From positions 124,001-188,000 of the forward strand of contig NZ_JAFKFW010000004.1 in NCBI RefSeq assembly GCF_017308015.1: a stretch of 64,000 nucleotides of DNA, given 5' to 3'. Shown here one piece after another: positions 1 through 9,768 of this stretch; within the stretch, counting starts at the first letter, position 1, and every line of letters begins with the position of its first letter. Both the position numbers and the translations under genes were made by a program. Source of the stretch: Allobosea sp. (lineage in GTDB: Bacteria > Pseudomonadota > Alphaproteobacteria > Rhizobiales > Beijerinckiaceae). The notes beneath the pieces are model-generated. The model saw only the letters and a program-made list of their open reading frames with translations. It did not search any database and was not told where the DNA came from.

Positions 1-63
1 GGCGGCGCGCATCCCCTCGCCGGGGCGCGTCACCGTATCCGAGCGGAAATCATCCACGATCAT
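1..63 (-). CDS. L-threonine aldolase, N-terminal fragment (cut by window edge)
   Basis: Only the first 21 codons are inside the window; the gene continues beyond position 1. The minus-strand translation from the ATG at 61-63 begins MIVDDFRSDTVTRPGEGM. The DFRSDTVT block at residues 5-12 is the N-terminal hallmark of PLP-dependent low-specificity threonine aldolases, which cleave threonine or allo-threonine to glycine and acetaldehyde. An AAGGAT ribosome site lies just upstream of the ATG. It lies 79 bases downstream of the serine dehydratase gene on the same strand, so it is probably the next gene of that operon and extends the beta-hydroxy amino acid catabolism theme. The family call rests on this short stretch only. 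Confidence 0.72.
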   Translation of the reverse strand, partial: MIVDDFRSDTVTRPGEGMRAA

Positions 64-142
64 CGATCCGATCCTTGCAGGCTGTGCGTTCACACTACCC
101 GGGACGCGCCCGAGCCATCATGCAAAAATGGCAGGGGAGGGC

Positions 143-1522
143 TCAGCATTCCGGCAGGTTCACCGCGAGCCCGCCGAGGCTCGTCTCCTTGAAACGCTCG
201 TTCATGGCCTCGCCGGTCTGGCGCATCGCCTCGATGCAATTGTCCAGCGGCATGAAATGCGAGCCATCGCCGCGAAGGGCGAGGGAGGCCGCTGCCACTG
301 CCTTGATCGCGCCGATGCCGTTGCGCTCGATGCAGGGCACCTGAACGAGGCCCGCGGCGGGATCGCAGGTCATGCCGAGATGGTGTTCCAGTGCGATCTC
401 GGCGGCGTTCTCGATCTGGGCAGGCGAGCCGCCGAGCACGGCACAGAGCCCGGCCGCGGCCATTGCGGCGGCCGATCCGACCTCGCCCTGGCAGCCGGCC
501 TCGGCCCCGGAGATCGAGGCATTGTGCTTGATGAGGCCGCCGATCGCCGCTGCCGTCAGCAGGAAATCGGCGACCTTCTCCGGCTCTGCTCCGATGCAAT
601 GATCGAGATAATAGCGCAACACAGCGGGCACGACGCCCGCTGCACCGTTCGTCGGAGAGGTTACAACCCGGCCTCCGGCCGCATTCTCCTCGTTGACGGC
701 CATGGCGTAGACACTCAGCCAGTCGGCGGACGCATGCGGCTGAGAGCGGTTGGCCAGCTTCTCGGCCGCCAGTTGCCGATGGATGTGCGCTGCCCTGCGG
801 CGGACGCGCAAGCCGCCGGGCAGTTCGCCCTCCTTGTTCAGGCCGCGCTCGATGCAGCCGTTCATCACCGACCAGAGCCGGGCGAGACCACGATCGACCT
901 CTTCCGCCGGCTGGAGGTGGATTTCGTTGGCGCGCTTCATCTCCGCGATGGACAGCCCGCTATCCCTGGCCATGCGCAGCATCGCCGCCGCATTGGCGAA
1001 CGGGTAAGGCCAGGAGGAGGCCTGGGTGGCGGCAGCAGGGGCTTCGCGCTCCTGTGCGGTGACCACGAAGCCGCCGCCGATCGAATAATAGGTCTCGGAC
1101 AGCAGCTCCTCCCCGGCGGAATCGCGCGCGGAGAAGACGAGACCGTTGGCATGTCCGGGCAAGGGGGGGCCGTAATCGAAGACGATATCGGTCGCGGGGT
1201 CGAAGGCCAGCGGCGGCAGGCCGTCATGGTGCAGCAGATGGCTGCGGCCGAGCGCGTCGAGCTGTCTCTCGGCCGCATCGAAATCGAAGGCGGCCGGCGT
1301 CCAGCCGAGCAGGCCGAGCGCAACGGCCCGGTCGGTGGCATGGCCCTTCCCGGTGAAGGCGAGCGAGCCATAGAGCGTCGCCCTCACGGCCGCTGCCCGG
1401 TGGCACGACGGGGCCCGGCGCAGCAGATCGAGGAAATGTCCCGCCGCCGTCATCGGGCCCATCGTATGCGAGGATGAAGGGCCGATGCCGATCTTGAAGA
1501 CGTCGAATACGCTCAGGAACAT
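143..1522 (-). CDS. sdaA: L-serine dehydratase, single-chain iron-sulfur type
   Basis: 459 residues, the normal size of the one-chain iron-sulfur enzyme that deaminates L-serine to pyruvate and ammonia in the cytoplasm. The N-terminus [20 protein letters not shown] carries the conserved [10 protein letters not shown] block near residue 14. In the C-terminal half, cysteines in [19 protein letters not shown] and VPCIERN are the expected ligands of the catalytic [4Fe-4S] cluster. The start is placed at the ATG at 1520-1522, with a GGGGGTGGAT ribosome site in front and where the family begins; the reading frame is open further upstream without family similarity. It follows the gamma-glutamyltransferase gene on the same strand and would consume serine released from imported peptides. 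Confidence 0.95.
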   Translation of the reverse strand: MFLSVFDVFKIGIGPSSSHTMGPMTAAGHFLDLLRRAPSCHRAAAVRATLYGSLAFTGKGHATDRAVALGLLGWTPAAFDFDAAERQLDALGRSHLLHHDGLPPLAFDPATDIVFDYGPPLPGHANGLVFSARDSAGEELLSETYYSIGGGFVVTAQEREAPAAATQASSWPYPFANAAAMLRMARDSGLSIAEMKRANEIHLQPAEEVDRGLARLWSVMNGCIERGLNKEGELPGGLRVRRRAAHIHRQLAAEKLANRSQPHASADWLSVYAMAVNEENAAGGRVVTSPTNGAAGVVPAVLRYYLDHCIGAEPEKVADFLLTAAAIGGLIKHNASISGAEAGCQGEVGSAAAMAAAGLCAVLGGSPAQIENAAEIALEHHLGMTCDPAAGLVQVPCIERNGIGAIKAVAAASLALRGDGSHFMPLDNCIEAMRQTGEAMNERFKETSLGGLAVNLPEC

Positions 1523-1666
1523 ATCCACCCCCGCAGAGTCAGCCCGGAACGCCTCCGTGTTTCCCACCGCGCGGGAGCGCTCCAAGCCGTTGTTTCATGG
1601 CATTTTCTTCAAACGAGCCGGTATCCATCTCGCTTGAACATGTTCTTGTCCGTTTTGGAGGCAATC

Positions 1667-3280
1667 TCAGACGGAGATCGCCATGCCGTCGCGCTGCGGA
1701 TCGGCTCCGCCGGAGCACAGCTCATCGGTGATCCCGATGGCATGAAGGGCGGCGAAAGGGAATGTCTGGGCGGAGCGCTTGACGTCATATCCAGCAGCCG
1801 TGAGTTCGGCGCTGACGCTCCGACGAATGCGGTTGGAGATGTCGATCGTGTTCGACACAGCCATCACACGGGGCGCGGCGACGGCCTCGAAGGGCGACAT
1901 GCCGAAATCGATCATGTTCATGATGCCTTGCGCAATGGCCGGAGCGATATAGCTCCCGCCGGGCGCGCCGATGACGATGCGGGGCGTCTCTCCGTCGAAG
2001 ACGATGGTCGGCGCCGCCGAGGAGGCGCGACGCTTGCCGGGCGCGATCGACGCTGCCCGTCCGGGGCGCGGGTCGAAGCGGCTCATCGTGCCGTTGTAGA
2101 TGAAGCCGAGACCATCCGAGATCGCGCCGGACGGGCTGCCGAGCGTATGGGTCAACGCTACGCAGTTGCCCTCGCGGTCGACCACCGTGACATGAGTCGT
2201 CTCGCGCTGCGACTTGTCCAGCCGGTTGATGACAGCGCGTTCGCCGCGCCTGATCGCCTCGGCTTGTTCGGCCGCATGTTCCGTCGAGATCAATCGATCG
2301 ACGGGGACGTCGACATAGGCCGGGTCGCCCATGAAGCGGTCCTTGTCGATGGTCATGCGCCGCATCGCCTCGGCGAGCAGGGTGATGTGTTCGGTGCTGC
2401 CGTGCCCGAGTGCGCCGATGTCGAAATTCTCGAGGATGTGCAGCATCTGCAGCATCGACATGCCGCTGGCCGGCGGCGGGCTGGTGGAGATTCGGTGGCC
2501 GCGATAGGAACCCCAGATCGGCTTCGCGACAGAGAGTTCATAAGCCGCGAAGTCGCGCTCGCTGATCAGCCCGCCCTGGGCCGCGAAATCTGCCGCCATG
2601 CGGGCGGCCAAGGCGCCATGGTAGAAGTCGTCCGGTCCGCTCCTGGCGAGATGCTCGAGCGTCACGGCGAGATCTGGATTGACCAGCGTGTCGCCGACGC
2701 GCTTCGGACTGCCGTCCGGCCGGAAGTAGACCTCGCGACCGGTCTTGCTGTAGCGCAGCTTGTCGCCGGTATTGACCTCGCCGCCGGCGCTCTGGTCCTG
2801 GCTCCAGAACCAGTGCATGTGCGGACGCACGAGCACGCCTTCATGCGCCTGCCGGATCGCAGGAGCCATCACGTCGCGCCAGTCCATCGTGCCGAATTGC
2901 GAAAGCGCATAGGCATAGCCCTTGACGCTGCCGGGCGTGCAGACGGCGAGATGGCCGAACTCGTTGATGCCGCCCTTGAGCAGGAAAGCGAAGCCGTCCC
3001 GCGTCTGGCCGAGCAGATGGGGCAGCCACATATCCGGCGTCGCGGCGAGCGGGGCCTTGGCGTAGAATTCGACGATCTCATGCACGCCGCGGCCGGGCAT
3101 ATAGACCTGCATCGAGCCGAAGCCGCCGATGCCGCACATCAGCGGGTCGACCACACCCTGCATGAAGGCGCAGGCGATGGCCGCGTCGATGGCGTTGCCT
3201 CCGCGCTCGAGCACCTCGGCCCCGGCCTCCGCCGCTTCCGGCTGCGGCGCGACAATCATCGCATTCTTCATCGTCACCAT
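1667..3280 (-). CDS. ggt: Gamma-glutamyltransferase family protein
   Basis: 537 residues, an Ntn-hydrolase that removes or transfers gamma-glutamyl groups. The large-subunit region starts with the typical VLERGGNAIDAAIA and GIGGFG motifs. The small-subunit start is visible at about residue 361 as ETTHVTVVDREGNCVALTHT, where the threonine is the self-cleavage site and nucleophile. Downstream, the IVIGAPGGSYI block matches the glycine-rich end of the active site. I see no clear signal peptide, so it may be cytoplasmic, unlike periplasmic Escherichia coli Ggt. Start chosen at 3278-3280 because AGGGA lies 9 bases upstream; ATGs at 3289 and 3271 are alternatives. It sits between an M20 peptidase and serine dehydratase, consistent with degrading gamma-glutamyl amino acids. 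Confidence 0.9.
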   Translation of the reverse strand: MVTMKNAMIVAPQPEAAEAGAEVLERGGNAIDAAIACAFMQGVVDPLMCGIGGFGSMQVYMPGRGVHEIVEFYAKAPLAATPDMWLPHLLGQTRDGFAFLLKGGINEFGHLAVCTPGSVKGYAYALSQFGTMDWRDVMAPAIRQAHEGVLVRPHMHWFWSQDQSAGGEVNTGDKLRYSKTGREVYFRPDGSPKRVGDTLVNPDLAVTLEHLARSGPDDFYHGALAARMAADFAAQGGLISERDFAAYELSVAKPIWGSYRGHRISTSPPPASGMSMLQMLHILENFDIGALGHGSTEHITLLAEAMRRMTIDKDRFMGDPAYVDVPVDRLISTEHAAEQAEAIRRGERAVINRLDKSQRETTHVTVVDREGNCVALTHTLGSPSGAISDGLGFIYNGTMSRFDPRPGRAASIAPGKRRASSAAPTIVFDGETPRIVIGAPGGSYIAPAIAQGIMNMIDFGMSPFEAVAAPRVMAVSNTIDISNRIRRSVSAELTAAGYDVKRSAQTFPFAALHAIGITDELCSGGADPQRDGMAISV

Positions 3281-3483
3281 CAGTGGCATTCCCTGTCTCT
3301 TGGCATCGCCTGCGCTTGCAGGCAGCTTGGCGGCTGCGGCCGTCGATACGGCACCAGCGGCTCTGGATGAAGTGACCAGTCGATTCCGTTCGCGGGGTTC
3401 GGATGGCCGCGCGACCATATCGCTCTTGACCGCGGCCGCGGTCTCGCGTCCGGCACGCTGATGCTGTGTCGCGGCCTGGCGTC

Positions 3484-4620
3484 TCAGTCCGACAATCGCG
3501 CGAGAAGCCCGGCGATCAGCCGGGTGCGCCGCGCCAGGCTGTCCACCTCGATATGCTCTTCCAGCGTGTGATAGCCGGCGCCGAGCAGGCCGAGGCCGTC
3601 GAGCGAGGGGATGCCGGCCGCGCCGGTAAAGTTCGCATCCGAGCCGCCGCCGGCCGAGGCATGGCCGAGATCCCAGCCAAGCTCGGCCGCGATGCCGCGT
3701 GCCTCCCGGTAAAGCGCCATCGTGCCTTCGTCCGGCTCCCAGACCGGGCGGGTGACGGCGCGCTCGACCGTGAAGCCGGTGCCGTCCGCCTCGCGTTGCG
3801 ACAGGGCGAGCATGCGCTCGACGCCACGATCCAGATCGTCCTGCCGCTTCGCCATGCTGAGCGCCTCGGCCCGGCAGGATGTCGGCACGCAATTGACCCA
3901 TTGTCCGCCCTGGATCACGCCGACCGAGAAGGTGCAGTCCTCACCCGTCATCGCCTCGATGGCGAGGAGCTGCCGCGCCATCATGCTGATGGCGGAGCGC
4001 CCGTCCTTCAGGCGCGAGCCGGCATGACTCGGCCGGCCCTCGGCCGCGAGATTGAACCGGGCGATGGCATAGCGCCCGGTGACGACACCGTCGACCGGCT
4101 GGCCGGGTTCCGGCACCAGCACATAGCGGTGGCGGCGAGCCTCCTGCATGATCAGGTCGCGCGTGCCCGGGCTGCCGATCTCCTCGTCGGATGTGTAGAG
4201 CACCGTGACCGGCAGCGGCGTCGCGACGCCTGCCTTCGCCAAGGCCACGATGGCCTGGAGGCCCGCATAGGCGCCGCCCTTCATGTCGAGAATGCCCGGA
4301 CCGTAGCAGCGCGAGCCGTCGCGGCGGAAGGGCAGCTTGGCCAGCGTCCCGACCGGATGCACCGTGTCGAGATGCGACATCACGAGGATGCCGGGCTCGC
4401 CCTGTCGCGGATGCGGGAAGGTCGCGCGGACGCAGTCGCCCAGCCCCTTCGGTCCGGGGATGCGGCTGATGACGGCGCCGGCCGCCGCGGTGTCGGCCGC
4501 GGCGAGATCCATCATCCGGTTGACGGCGGCGGGATCGAAGGTGGGGCTCTCGCACTCGATCCAGGGGCGCAGGCCCGCGAGGAGAGTTTCGGTGTCGAGC
4601 GGCAGGCTGGCGATATCCAT
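3484..4620 (-). CDS. M20 family metallopeptidase (glutamate carboxypeptidase/ArgE-like)
   Basis: 378 residues of the M20/M28 di-zinc hydrolase fold, cutting terminal amide bonds of small peptides or N-acyl amino acids. Visible zinc and catalytic motifs are SHLDTVHP (about residue 83), GPGILDMKGG (about 111), TSDEEIGSPG (about 144) and a late histidine in GYHTLEEHIE. The dimerisation-domain histidine lies in RPSHAGSRLKDG. There is no signal peptide. The ATG at 4618-4620 is preceded by AAGG at a suitable distance, 11 bases after the end of the upstream M20D gene, so the two are translated from one message. Closest in layout to Pseudomonas carboxypeptidase G2-type enzymes, but substrate specificity cannot be read from the sequence. 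Confidence 0.88.
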   Translation of the reverse strand: MDIASLPLDTETLLAGLRPWIECESPTFDPAAVNRMMDLAAADTAAAGAVISRIPGPKGLGDCVRATFPHPRQGEPGILVMSHLDTVHPVGTLAKLPFRRDGSRCYGPGILDMKGGAYAGLQAIVALAKAGVATPLPVTVLYTSDEEIGSPGTRDLIMQEARRHRYVLVPEPGQPVDGVVTGRYAIARFNLAAEGRPSHAGSRLKDGRSAISMMARQLLAIEAMTGEDCTFSVGVIQGGQWVNCVPTSCRAEALSMAKRQDDLDRGVERMLALSQREADGTGFTVERAVTRPVWEPDEGTMALYREARGIAAELGWDLGHASAGGGSDANFTGAAGIPSLDGLGLLGAGYHTLEEHIEVDSLARRTRLIAGLLARLSD

Positions 4621-4631
4621 CGTGTCGACCT

Positions 4632-5792
4632 TCAGGCGGCGGCGCGGGTTTCGACGAGCCTTGCCAGCAGGCTGGCACCGACCGGCAGGATGCCGTCATC
4701 GAGAACATAAGCCGGGTTGTGCACCGGCACGGTGCCGGCATGGCCGACCCAGGCATAGGCACCGGGCACGACCCGCAGCATGTCAGCAAAATCCTCGCTT
4801 CCCATCAGCGGCTTGCCGTCAGTCAACACACCCTCGGGTCCGACGATCTCGGCGGCGACAGCGACAACGGCTTCGGTCTGGGCCTCGTGATTGACCAGCA
4901 CGTTGAAGATATTGCGGATGTCGACATCGATCGTGACGCCGAAACTCGCCGCCGTGCCGGCCGCGATCTCGCGCATCCGGTCGCGAACGAGCGCGCCGAT
5001 TTCCGGCGAGAAGGTGCGGATCGTGCCGGCCAGCATCGCCTCCTCGGGGATCACGTTATAGGCTGAGCCGGCATGGATCTGCGTGATCGAGAGCACGGCG
5101 GCCTCGCGCGGGTCGGCATTGCGGCTGACGATGGTCTGCAGCGCATTGGCGAGGCTCATTGCCACGACGATGGGGTCGCGCCCCATATGGGGCATGGCAC
5201 CATGGCTGCCGCGGCCGGTGATCTTGATGTCGAAGAAATCGGCGCCGGCCATGGCAGGTCCCGGGAAGATCGAGATCTGGCCGGGGTCGAGATCGGGCGA
5301 ATTGTGCAGCCCGTAGATCTCGTCGCAGGGGAAGCGCTCGAACAGATTCTCCGCGATCATGCTGCGCGCGCCGCCGAGCCCTTCCTCGGCCGGCTGGAAG
5401 ACGAAGACCGCCGTGCCCTTGAAGCCGCGGTTCTCGGCGAGATAGCGGGCAGCACCGAGCAGCATCGTGGTATGCCCGTCATGGCCGCAGGCATGCATCT
5501 TGCCGGCGACAGTCGAGCGCCAGGGCAGGTTGGTGATCTCCTGGATCGGCAATGCGTCCATGTCGGCACGCAGGCCGATGCGGCGGCCGGGCCCGCCGGT
5601 GCCGTGGAGGATGCCGACCAGGCCGGTCTTGCCGATGCCGCGGTGAACCTCGATGCCCCAGCCGGCGAGCTTCTCCGCGACGATGTTCGAGGTCCTGACC
5701 TCCTCGAAGCCGATCTCGGGATGGGCGTGGAGATCGCGGCGGATGGCGATGAGCTCGTCCGTGAAGGACAGGATCTCAGGCAGAACGGGCAT
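4632..5792 (-). CDS. M20D amidohydrolase (hippurate hydrolase/N-acyl amino acid amidohydrolase type)
   Basis: 386 residues, matching the aminoacylase-like M20D family that hydrolyses N-acyl amino acids. The N-terminal IAIRRDLHAHPEIGFEE and the metal-site motif MHACGHDGHTTMLLGAA (cysteine plus two histidines, about residue 100) are diagnostic, followed by FQPAEEGLGGARSMI with the catalytic glutamates and SHGAMPHMGRDPI in the lid domain. GGAG sits 5 bases before the ATG at 5790-5792. It lies 23 bases downstream of the M81 gene and just upstream of the M20 peptidase. Three different amidohydrolases in a row suggest stepwise trimming of an N-blocked or unusual peptide. Confidence 0.93.
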   Translation of the reverse strand: MPVLPEILSFTDELIAIRRDLHAHPEIGFEEVRTSNIVAEKLAGWGIEVHRGIGKTGLVGILHGTGGPGRRIGLRADMDALPIQEITNLPWRSTVAGKMHACGHDGHTTMLLGAARYLAENRGFKGTAVFVFQPAEEGLGGARSMIAENLFERFPCDEIYGLHNSPDLDPGQISIFPGPAMAGADFFDIKITGRGSHGAMPHMGRDPIVVAMSLANALQTIVSRNADPREAAVLSITQIHAGSAYNVIPEEAMLAGTIRTFSPEIGALVRDRMREIAAGTAASFGVTIDVDIRNIFNVLVNHEAQTEAVVAVAAEIVGPEGVLTDGKPLMGSEDFADMLRVVPGAYAWVGHAGTVPVHNPAYVLDDGILPVGASLLARLVETRAAA

Positions 5793-5815
5793 GACAACTC
5801 CAAAGGCCGGTTGGT

Positions 5816-7315
5816 TCAGGCGAAGGGCTGGCCGAGGGGCGAAGTGCGCAGGCCGGGCCGCAGCCTACGCCAGGGCAGGGCGGACGGGTCGACCGGCATT
5901 GGCCCCGGCGCGGCGCAGACGAGGATCGTCTCCGCGATCGGTTCGAAATCGGCGCGGAAATGCACCGAGCTCTTGTTGACGAGGATGGCCTGCTCTGTCG
6001 GCTCAATGCCGACCTGACGGTACATCGCCTGATCGGCCATCTGCGCCTTGCGCGAGCCGACGACGATGCGGACATCGCCGATGCGCAGACAGGCGCTCGG
6101 CCCCAGATTCATGCGCGATCCCCCGTAGAACGGACCCGGTGCGACGAAGCGCCCGTCCGACAGCTTCTCGACCACGAATTCGCCGGTGAGCGGGCGATCT
6201 CCGGGAATCCCGGAGTTTGCGCCCAGCGACAGCGCGATCGTCTTGCCTTCGCCGGCGGCATGGGCGGCGGCGGCCGCCGCCGCATCAACGATGACGCCGA
6301 TGGCGGCGCGTCTGGCGCCGCTCTCTACCAGAGCATGTGCCATGCCCATCGTGTCGGAATCGCCGCCTGCTCCGGGATTGTCCTGTGTGTCGGAAATGAC
6401 GACGGGCCTGGTTGCGGTCTGGGACAGCCGCATCGCCTCCGCCACGCCATCCTCGGGAGAGAAGACCCGCCCCTTGAACGCGGCTTCGCTGGCCATCACG
6501 CGGGCGAGGATGGCATCGGCCGCCCGGTTGGCATCGGCCTGCGTTGCGCCATAGGCGAGGACGGTCGCGCCGCAATCGGGGAAATCTGCAGCCGGGAAGC
6601 CCGGCAGGAAGGAGAGTGTCGGTACGACCGGGCCTTCGAGCGCGGCGAGCTCCGCATAGATCGTGCGGCACGGCTCCATCGCGGTGGCCTGCCAGGCGAT
6701 CGGGATCAGGTAGGGCACTTGCCGGAAGGCCTTGGCCGGGCGGGCGCCGGTCTCGATCAATTGCGCCAGCACCTCGGTCGAGCGGCTGCCTGTCAGCGCC
6801 ATGTCGATATGCGGATAGGTGCGGTAGGCGACGAGCGCGTCGGCCATCGCCATCATCAACGGCGTGACATTGCCGTGCAGGTCGAGGCTGACGACGAGCG
6901 GGACGTCCGGCCCGATCGCAGCGCGCACGCGCCGCAGCAATTCGCCCTCGCCGTCGTCGTGATTCTGCGCCACCATCGCGCCGTGCAGGTCGAGATAGAC
7001 GCCGTCCAGCGGCAGTGCGGCGGTGATGCGCTCGATCAGTTCGCCCGCGAGGGCTTCGAAGGCTTCGCTCGTTACATGGGCCGAGGGGCTGGCCGCGCAC
7101 CAGAGCGTCGGCACGAGCTTCCAATCGCGGCTGCGGGCGCTGTCGACGAAGCCGGCGGCGCCGACATTGATGTTCTTCACCGCTGCGAAGATCGCCTCTC
7201 CGCGCGCCAAAGGCGGCCAGCCGCCGCCTTGCAGGAAGGCTTCCATCCCGGCCATGCTGGGTGCGAAAGTATTGGTTTCGTGCAGAAATCCACCAAATGC
7301 GACGCGGCGCGACAT
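5816..7315 (-). CDS. M81 family metallopeptidase (MlrC-like)
   Basis: 499 residues. The start MSRRVAFGGFLHETNTFAPS carries the HETNTF metal motif that defines the M81/MlrC family, whose founding member is the microcystinase that cuts linearised microcystin to amino acids. Further blocks include GVYLDLHGAMVAQ (about residue 109), VSLDLHGNVTP (about 144) and YPHIDM (about 168), the histidine/aspartate-rich zinc site, and SDTQDNPGAGGDSD near residue 310. A GGGAGGGAACGG ribosome site fixes the start at 7313-7315; the reading frame continues upstream without similarity. Most MlrC homologues in rhizobia-type bacteria have unknown substrates. The context (amino acid importer upstream, M20 hydrolases and GGT downstream) argues for modified or gamma-linked peptides. 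Confidence 0.9.
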   Translation of the reverse strand: MSRRVAFGGFLHETNTFAPSMAGMEAFLQGGGWPPLARGEAIFAAVKNINVGAAGFVDSARSRDWKLVPTLWCAASPSAHVTSEAFEALAGELIERITAALPLDGVYLDLHGAMVAQNHDDGEGELLRRVRAAIGPDVPLVVSLDLHGNVTPLMMAMADALVAYRTYPHIDMALTGSRSTEVLAQLIETGARPAKAFRQVPYLIPIAWQATAMEPCRTIYAELAALEGPVVPTLSFLPGFPAADFPDCGATVLAYGATQADANRAADAILARVMASEAAFKGRVFSPEDGVAEAMRLSQTATRPVVISDTQDNPGAGGDSDTMGMAHALVESGARRAAIGVIVDAAAAAAAHAAGEGKTIALSLGANSGIPGDRPLTGEFVVEKLSDGRFVAPGPFYGGSRMNLGPSACLRIGDVRIVVGSRKAQMADQAMYRQVGIEPTEQAILVNKSSVHFRADFEPIAETILVCAAPGPMPVDPSALPWRRLRPGLRTSPLGQPFA

Positions 7316-7505
7316 CCGTTCCCTCCCCGGTTGCGCCGAGGTAATCACAGGCGGGCGCGCGCTCCAACACGCAAAAGCGCTGGCCCGGCCATCGTCAAAT
7401 GGCGGAGCGGCGCTGGCTTGGCCGCTGCACGAGGAGGCCGCCGAGATGCCGCATCCGGATCTGCGCGCGCGGGTCAGACCGGGCGGAGAGGGGCCGCGCC
7501 GCGTT

Positions 7506-8231
7506 CTAGAGAAGCAATCTTCCCAGGAAATCCCGCGCCCTGTCCGATTGCGGGGCCGAGAAGAAAGCTTCGGCGCCGGCCGTTTCAACGATCGTTCCTG
7601 CGTCCATGAACACGACGCGGTCGGCGACCTGCCGGGCGAAGCCCATCTCGTGAGTGACGCAAAGCATGGTCATGCCCTCCTGCGCCAGTTCAACCATGAC
7701 GGCGAGAACCTCGCTGATCATCTCGGGGTCGAGCGCGGAGGTCGGCTCGTCGAAGAGCATGACCTCCGGGTCCATCGACAGCGAGCGGGCGATGGCGACG
7801 CGCTGCTGCTGTCCGCCCGAGAGCTGGCTGGGATACTTGCCGGCATGGGCTCGCAGTCCGACGCGGTCGAGCAGGGCCATCGCCTTGTGCTCGGCCTCGG
7901 CCGCATCGCGCTTCAGCACCTTCTGCTGGGCGATCGTCAGGTTGCCGAGCACCGAGAGATGCGGGAACAGCTCGAAATGCTGGAAGACCATGCCGATGCG
8001 GCGGCGCCATTCGGGGAGTCTGACATCGCGATCCCGGATCGACTTTCCCTTGAAGAGAATGTCGCCTTTCTGGAAATCCTCGAGCCCGTTGATCAGCTTG
8101 ATGAGGGTGGATTTGCCCGAGCCCGACGGGCCGCAGAAGATCACCACTTCCCCCTTCTCGACCGCGACGCTGCAATCGTGCAGCGCCTGGAAATCCTCAT
8201 ACCATTTCGAGACGTTCTTCAGCGCGATCAT
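7506..8231 (-). CDS. Polar amino acid ABC transporter, ATP-binding protein
   Basis: 241 residues, the size of GlnQ/GltL ATPases. Walker A is GPSGSGKST at about residue 34, the Q-loop follows in [12 protein letters not shown], the signature is LSGGQQQR at about residue 137, Walker B is [12 protein letters not shown], and the switch histidine is in VTHEMGFA. The start codon at 8229-8231 overlaps the stop of the upstream permease by four bases (ATGA), so translation is coupled. It powers the importer formed by the two permeases and binding protein just upstream. A gap of about 190 bases separates it from the M81 gene; no terminator is obvious there. Confidence 0.95.
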   Translation of the reverse strand: MIALKNVSKWYEDFQALHDCSVAVEKGEVVIFCGPSGSGKSTLIKLINGLEDFQKGDILFKGKSIRDRDVRLPEWRRRIGMVFQHFELFPHLSVLGNLTIAQQKVLKRDAAEAEHKAMALLDRVGLRAHAGKYPSQLSGGQQQRVAIARSLSMDPEVMLFDEPTSALDPEMISEVLAVMVELAQEGMTMLCVTHEMGFARQVADRVVFMDAGTIVETAGAEAFFSAPQSDRARDFLGRLLL

Positions 8232-8905
8232 GACGCCGTCCTGTTCTGAAGAAACCTGACCAGCCCACTCAGGCCGGAGCAGATCGCCCAGTAGACGGCG
8301 CCTGCCAGGAGCAGCATCGGAACCAGGGTGCCGTCGCGCTCGCCAATGCTCACGGTGTTGCGGAAGAAATCGCCGAGCGAGATGACGTAGACCAGCGAGG
8401 TGTCCTGGAAGATCACGATGCATTGCGTCATCATGATCGGAAGCATGGCGCGAAACGCCTGCGGCAGGATGATGTAGCGCATCGACTGATAGCGGGTCAT
8501 GCCGAGTGCAGCGGCGGCGTGGAATTGCCCCTTCGAGAGCCCGATGATGCCGGCGCGGATGATTTCCGCGAAGAACGCCGATTCGAGCAGGACGAAGGCG
8601 ACCATGGCCGAGACGAGGCGGATGTCGACGCTGGGCGAGAGACCGAAGACCGCCCGCAGGATCTGCGGCACGATCAGGAAGAACCAGAGCAGCAGCATGA
8701 CCAGCGGCACGGCTCGGAACAGTGCGACATAGTATTTGGAGAAGAGTTGCAGGGGCCGACTGCCGGAGACGGCGAGCATCGCCAGGACCGTGCCGCCTGC
8801 GATACCGCCGACGATCGCGACCAGAGTGACCTGCAGGGTGACCGCGATGCCGGCGCCGATGATGCTCCTGGCCGCGAGGATGGTGTCCCATTCGAGCGCG
8901 AACAT
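8228..8905 (-). CDS. Polar amino acid ABC transporter, permease (second subunit)
   Basis: 225 residues with about five hydrophobic segments, a HisM/GltK-type inner-membrane permease. The EAA loop is visible in [30 protein letters not shown] at about residues 133-162, which docks on the ATPase. Starts one base after the preceding permease stop and overlaps the ATPase gene by four bases, so the three are tightly coupled. The ATG at 8903-8905 has GGGAG just upstream, inside the end of the previous gene. Confidence 0.93.
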   Translation of the reverse strand: MFALEWDTILAARSIIGAGIAVTLQVTLVAIVGGIAGGTVLAMLAVSGSRPLQLFSKYYVALFRAVPLVMLLLWFFLIVPQILRAVFGLSPSVDIRLVSAMVAFVLLESAFFAEIIRAGIIGLSKGQFHAAAALGMTRYQSMRYIILPQAFRAMLPIMMTQCIVIFQDTSLVYVISLGDFFRNTVSIGERDGTLVPMLLLAGAVYWAICSGLSGLVRFLQNRTAS

Positions 8906-8906
8906 C

Positions 8907-9644
8907 TTAGGCTCCCATCATGCCAGGGAGCCGGATGCGTCGCTGAATCCATTCCATCAGGCGCAGGATGACGATGTTCAGCCCGATATAGGCGAGCGTC
9001 ACCACGATAAAGGATTCGTAGGGCTGCGCAGTGAAGTCGACGAGTTGCCGGGCCTGGCCGCTCAGCTCGAGCAGCCCGATGGTCGATGCGACGGCCGAGT
9101 TCTTCGAGATGATCAGGAATTCGGAGGTCAGGGGCGGCAGGATGCGGCGAAAGCATTGCGGCAGCAGGATATGACGGAACGTTTGCGGCAGCCTGAAGCC
9201 GAGCGCCTGCGCGGCCTGCAACTGGCCCGGCGGCAAGGCGGCGATGCCTGCGCGGACCTGTTCGCAGATGCGCGCGCCGGTGAAGAAGCCGAGCGCCAGC
9301 ACGGACACGACAAAGACCTGGGTGCTTGGGGTGATGCTCTTGATCCAGTCGCCGATTGCCGTGGGCAGCACCTCCGGCACGACGAAGAACCAGATAAAGA
9401 ACTGCACGATCAGCGGCACATTGCGGAAGAGCGAGACATAGGTCGCGCCGATCGCGTCGCAGAGGCGGCTCGGCCAGGCGCGAAGGATGCCGAAAGCGGT
9501 GCCGACAAGGAGGGCGAGCAACCATGCGGCCAGCGTGAGGGCTGCCGTCAGCAGCAGGCCGTGCAGGATCCAGCCGAGATAGGTCGCCCCTTCACCGGTG
9601 GCGACCGGCTGCAACAGGACGCCCCAGTTCCAATTGTAGCCCAT
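8907..9644 (-). CDS. Polar amino acid ABC transporter, permease (first subunit)
   Basis: 245 residues, GltJ/HisQ-type permease with several membrane helices starting near LLLTAALTLAAWLLALLVG. The RNVPLIVQFF segment and the EAA loop (PPGQLQAAQALGFRLPQTFR) are typical for glutamate/aspartate-type systems. The start is set at the ATG at 9642-9644 (MGYNWNWGVLL), with GGGTGGATC in front; the open frame extends 23 codons further but without similarity. It partners with the permease ending at 8228. The 124 bases separating it from the binding-protein gene could allow a higher dose of binding protein, but I see no clear hairpin there. Confidence 0.92.
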   Translation of the reverse strand: MGYNWNWGVLLQPVATGEGATYLGWILHGLLLTAALTLAAWLLALLVGTAFGILRAWPSRLCDAIGATYVSLFRNVPLIVQFFIWFFVVPEVLPTAIGDWIKSITPSTQVFVVSVLALGFFTGARICEQVRAGIAALPPGQLQAAQALGFRLPQTFRHILLPQCFRRILPPLTSEFLIISKNSAVASTIGLLELSGQARQLVDFTAQPYESFIVVTLAYIGLNIVILRLMEWIQRRIRLPGMMGA

Positions 9645-9768
9645 GATCCACCCAGTCGAGGCGTGACGGCCGGGCCGGAGCACTCCCGCGATTGCATCGC
9701 CGAAACGCTCCAACCTTTGTTGTCTAGAGGTATTCGAGCGATCCGGGGACCATTTCGCCCGAAAGCCT

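Noticed and set aside
128-1477. 449-codon plus-strand frame opposite the serine dehydratase gene
   Set aside because: Antisense shadow of a well-supported gene; no family motif and no ribosome site.
1634-3370. 578-codon plus-strand frame opposite the GGT gene
   Set aside because: Same reason: the GGT active-site motifs are on the other strand, and this frame lacks any recognisable domain.
7316-7505. Possible small gene or terminator between the ABC ATPase and M81 genes
   Set aside because: Neither a supported frame nor a clear hairpin with a T-run is visible; treated as an ordinary gap in the operon.
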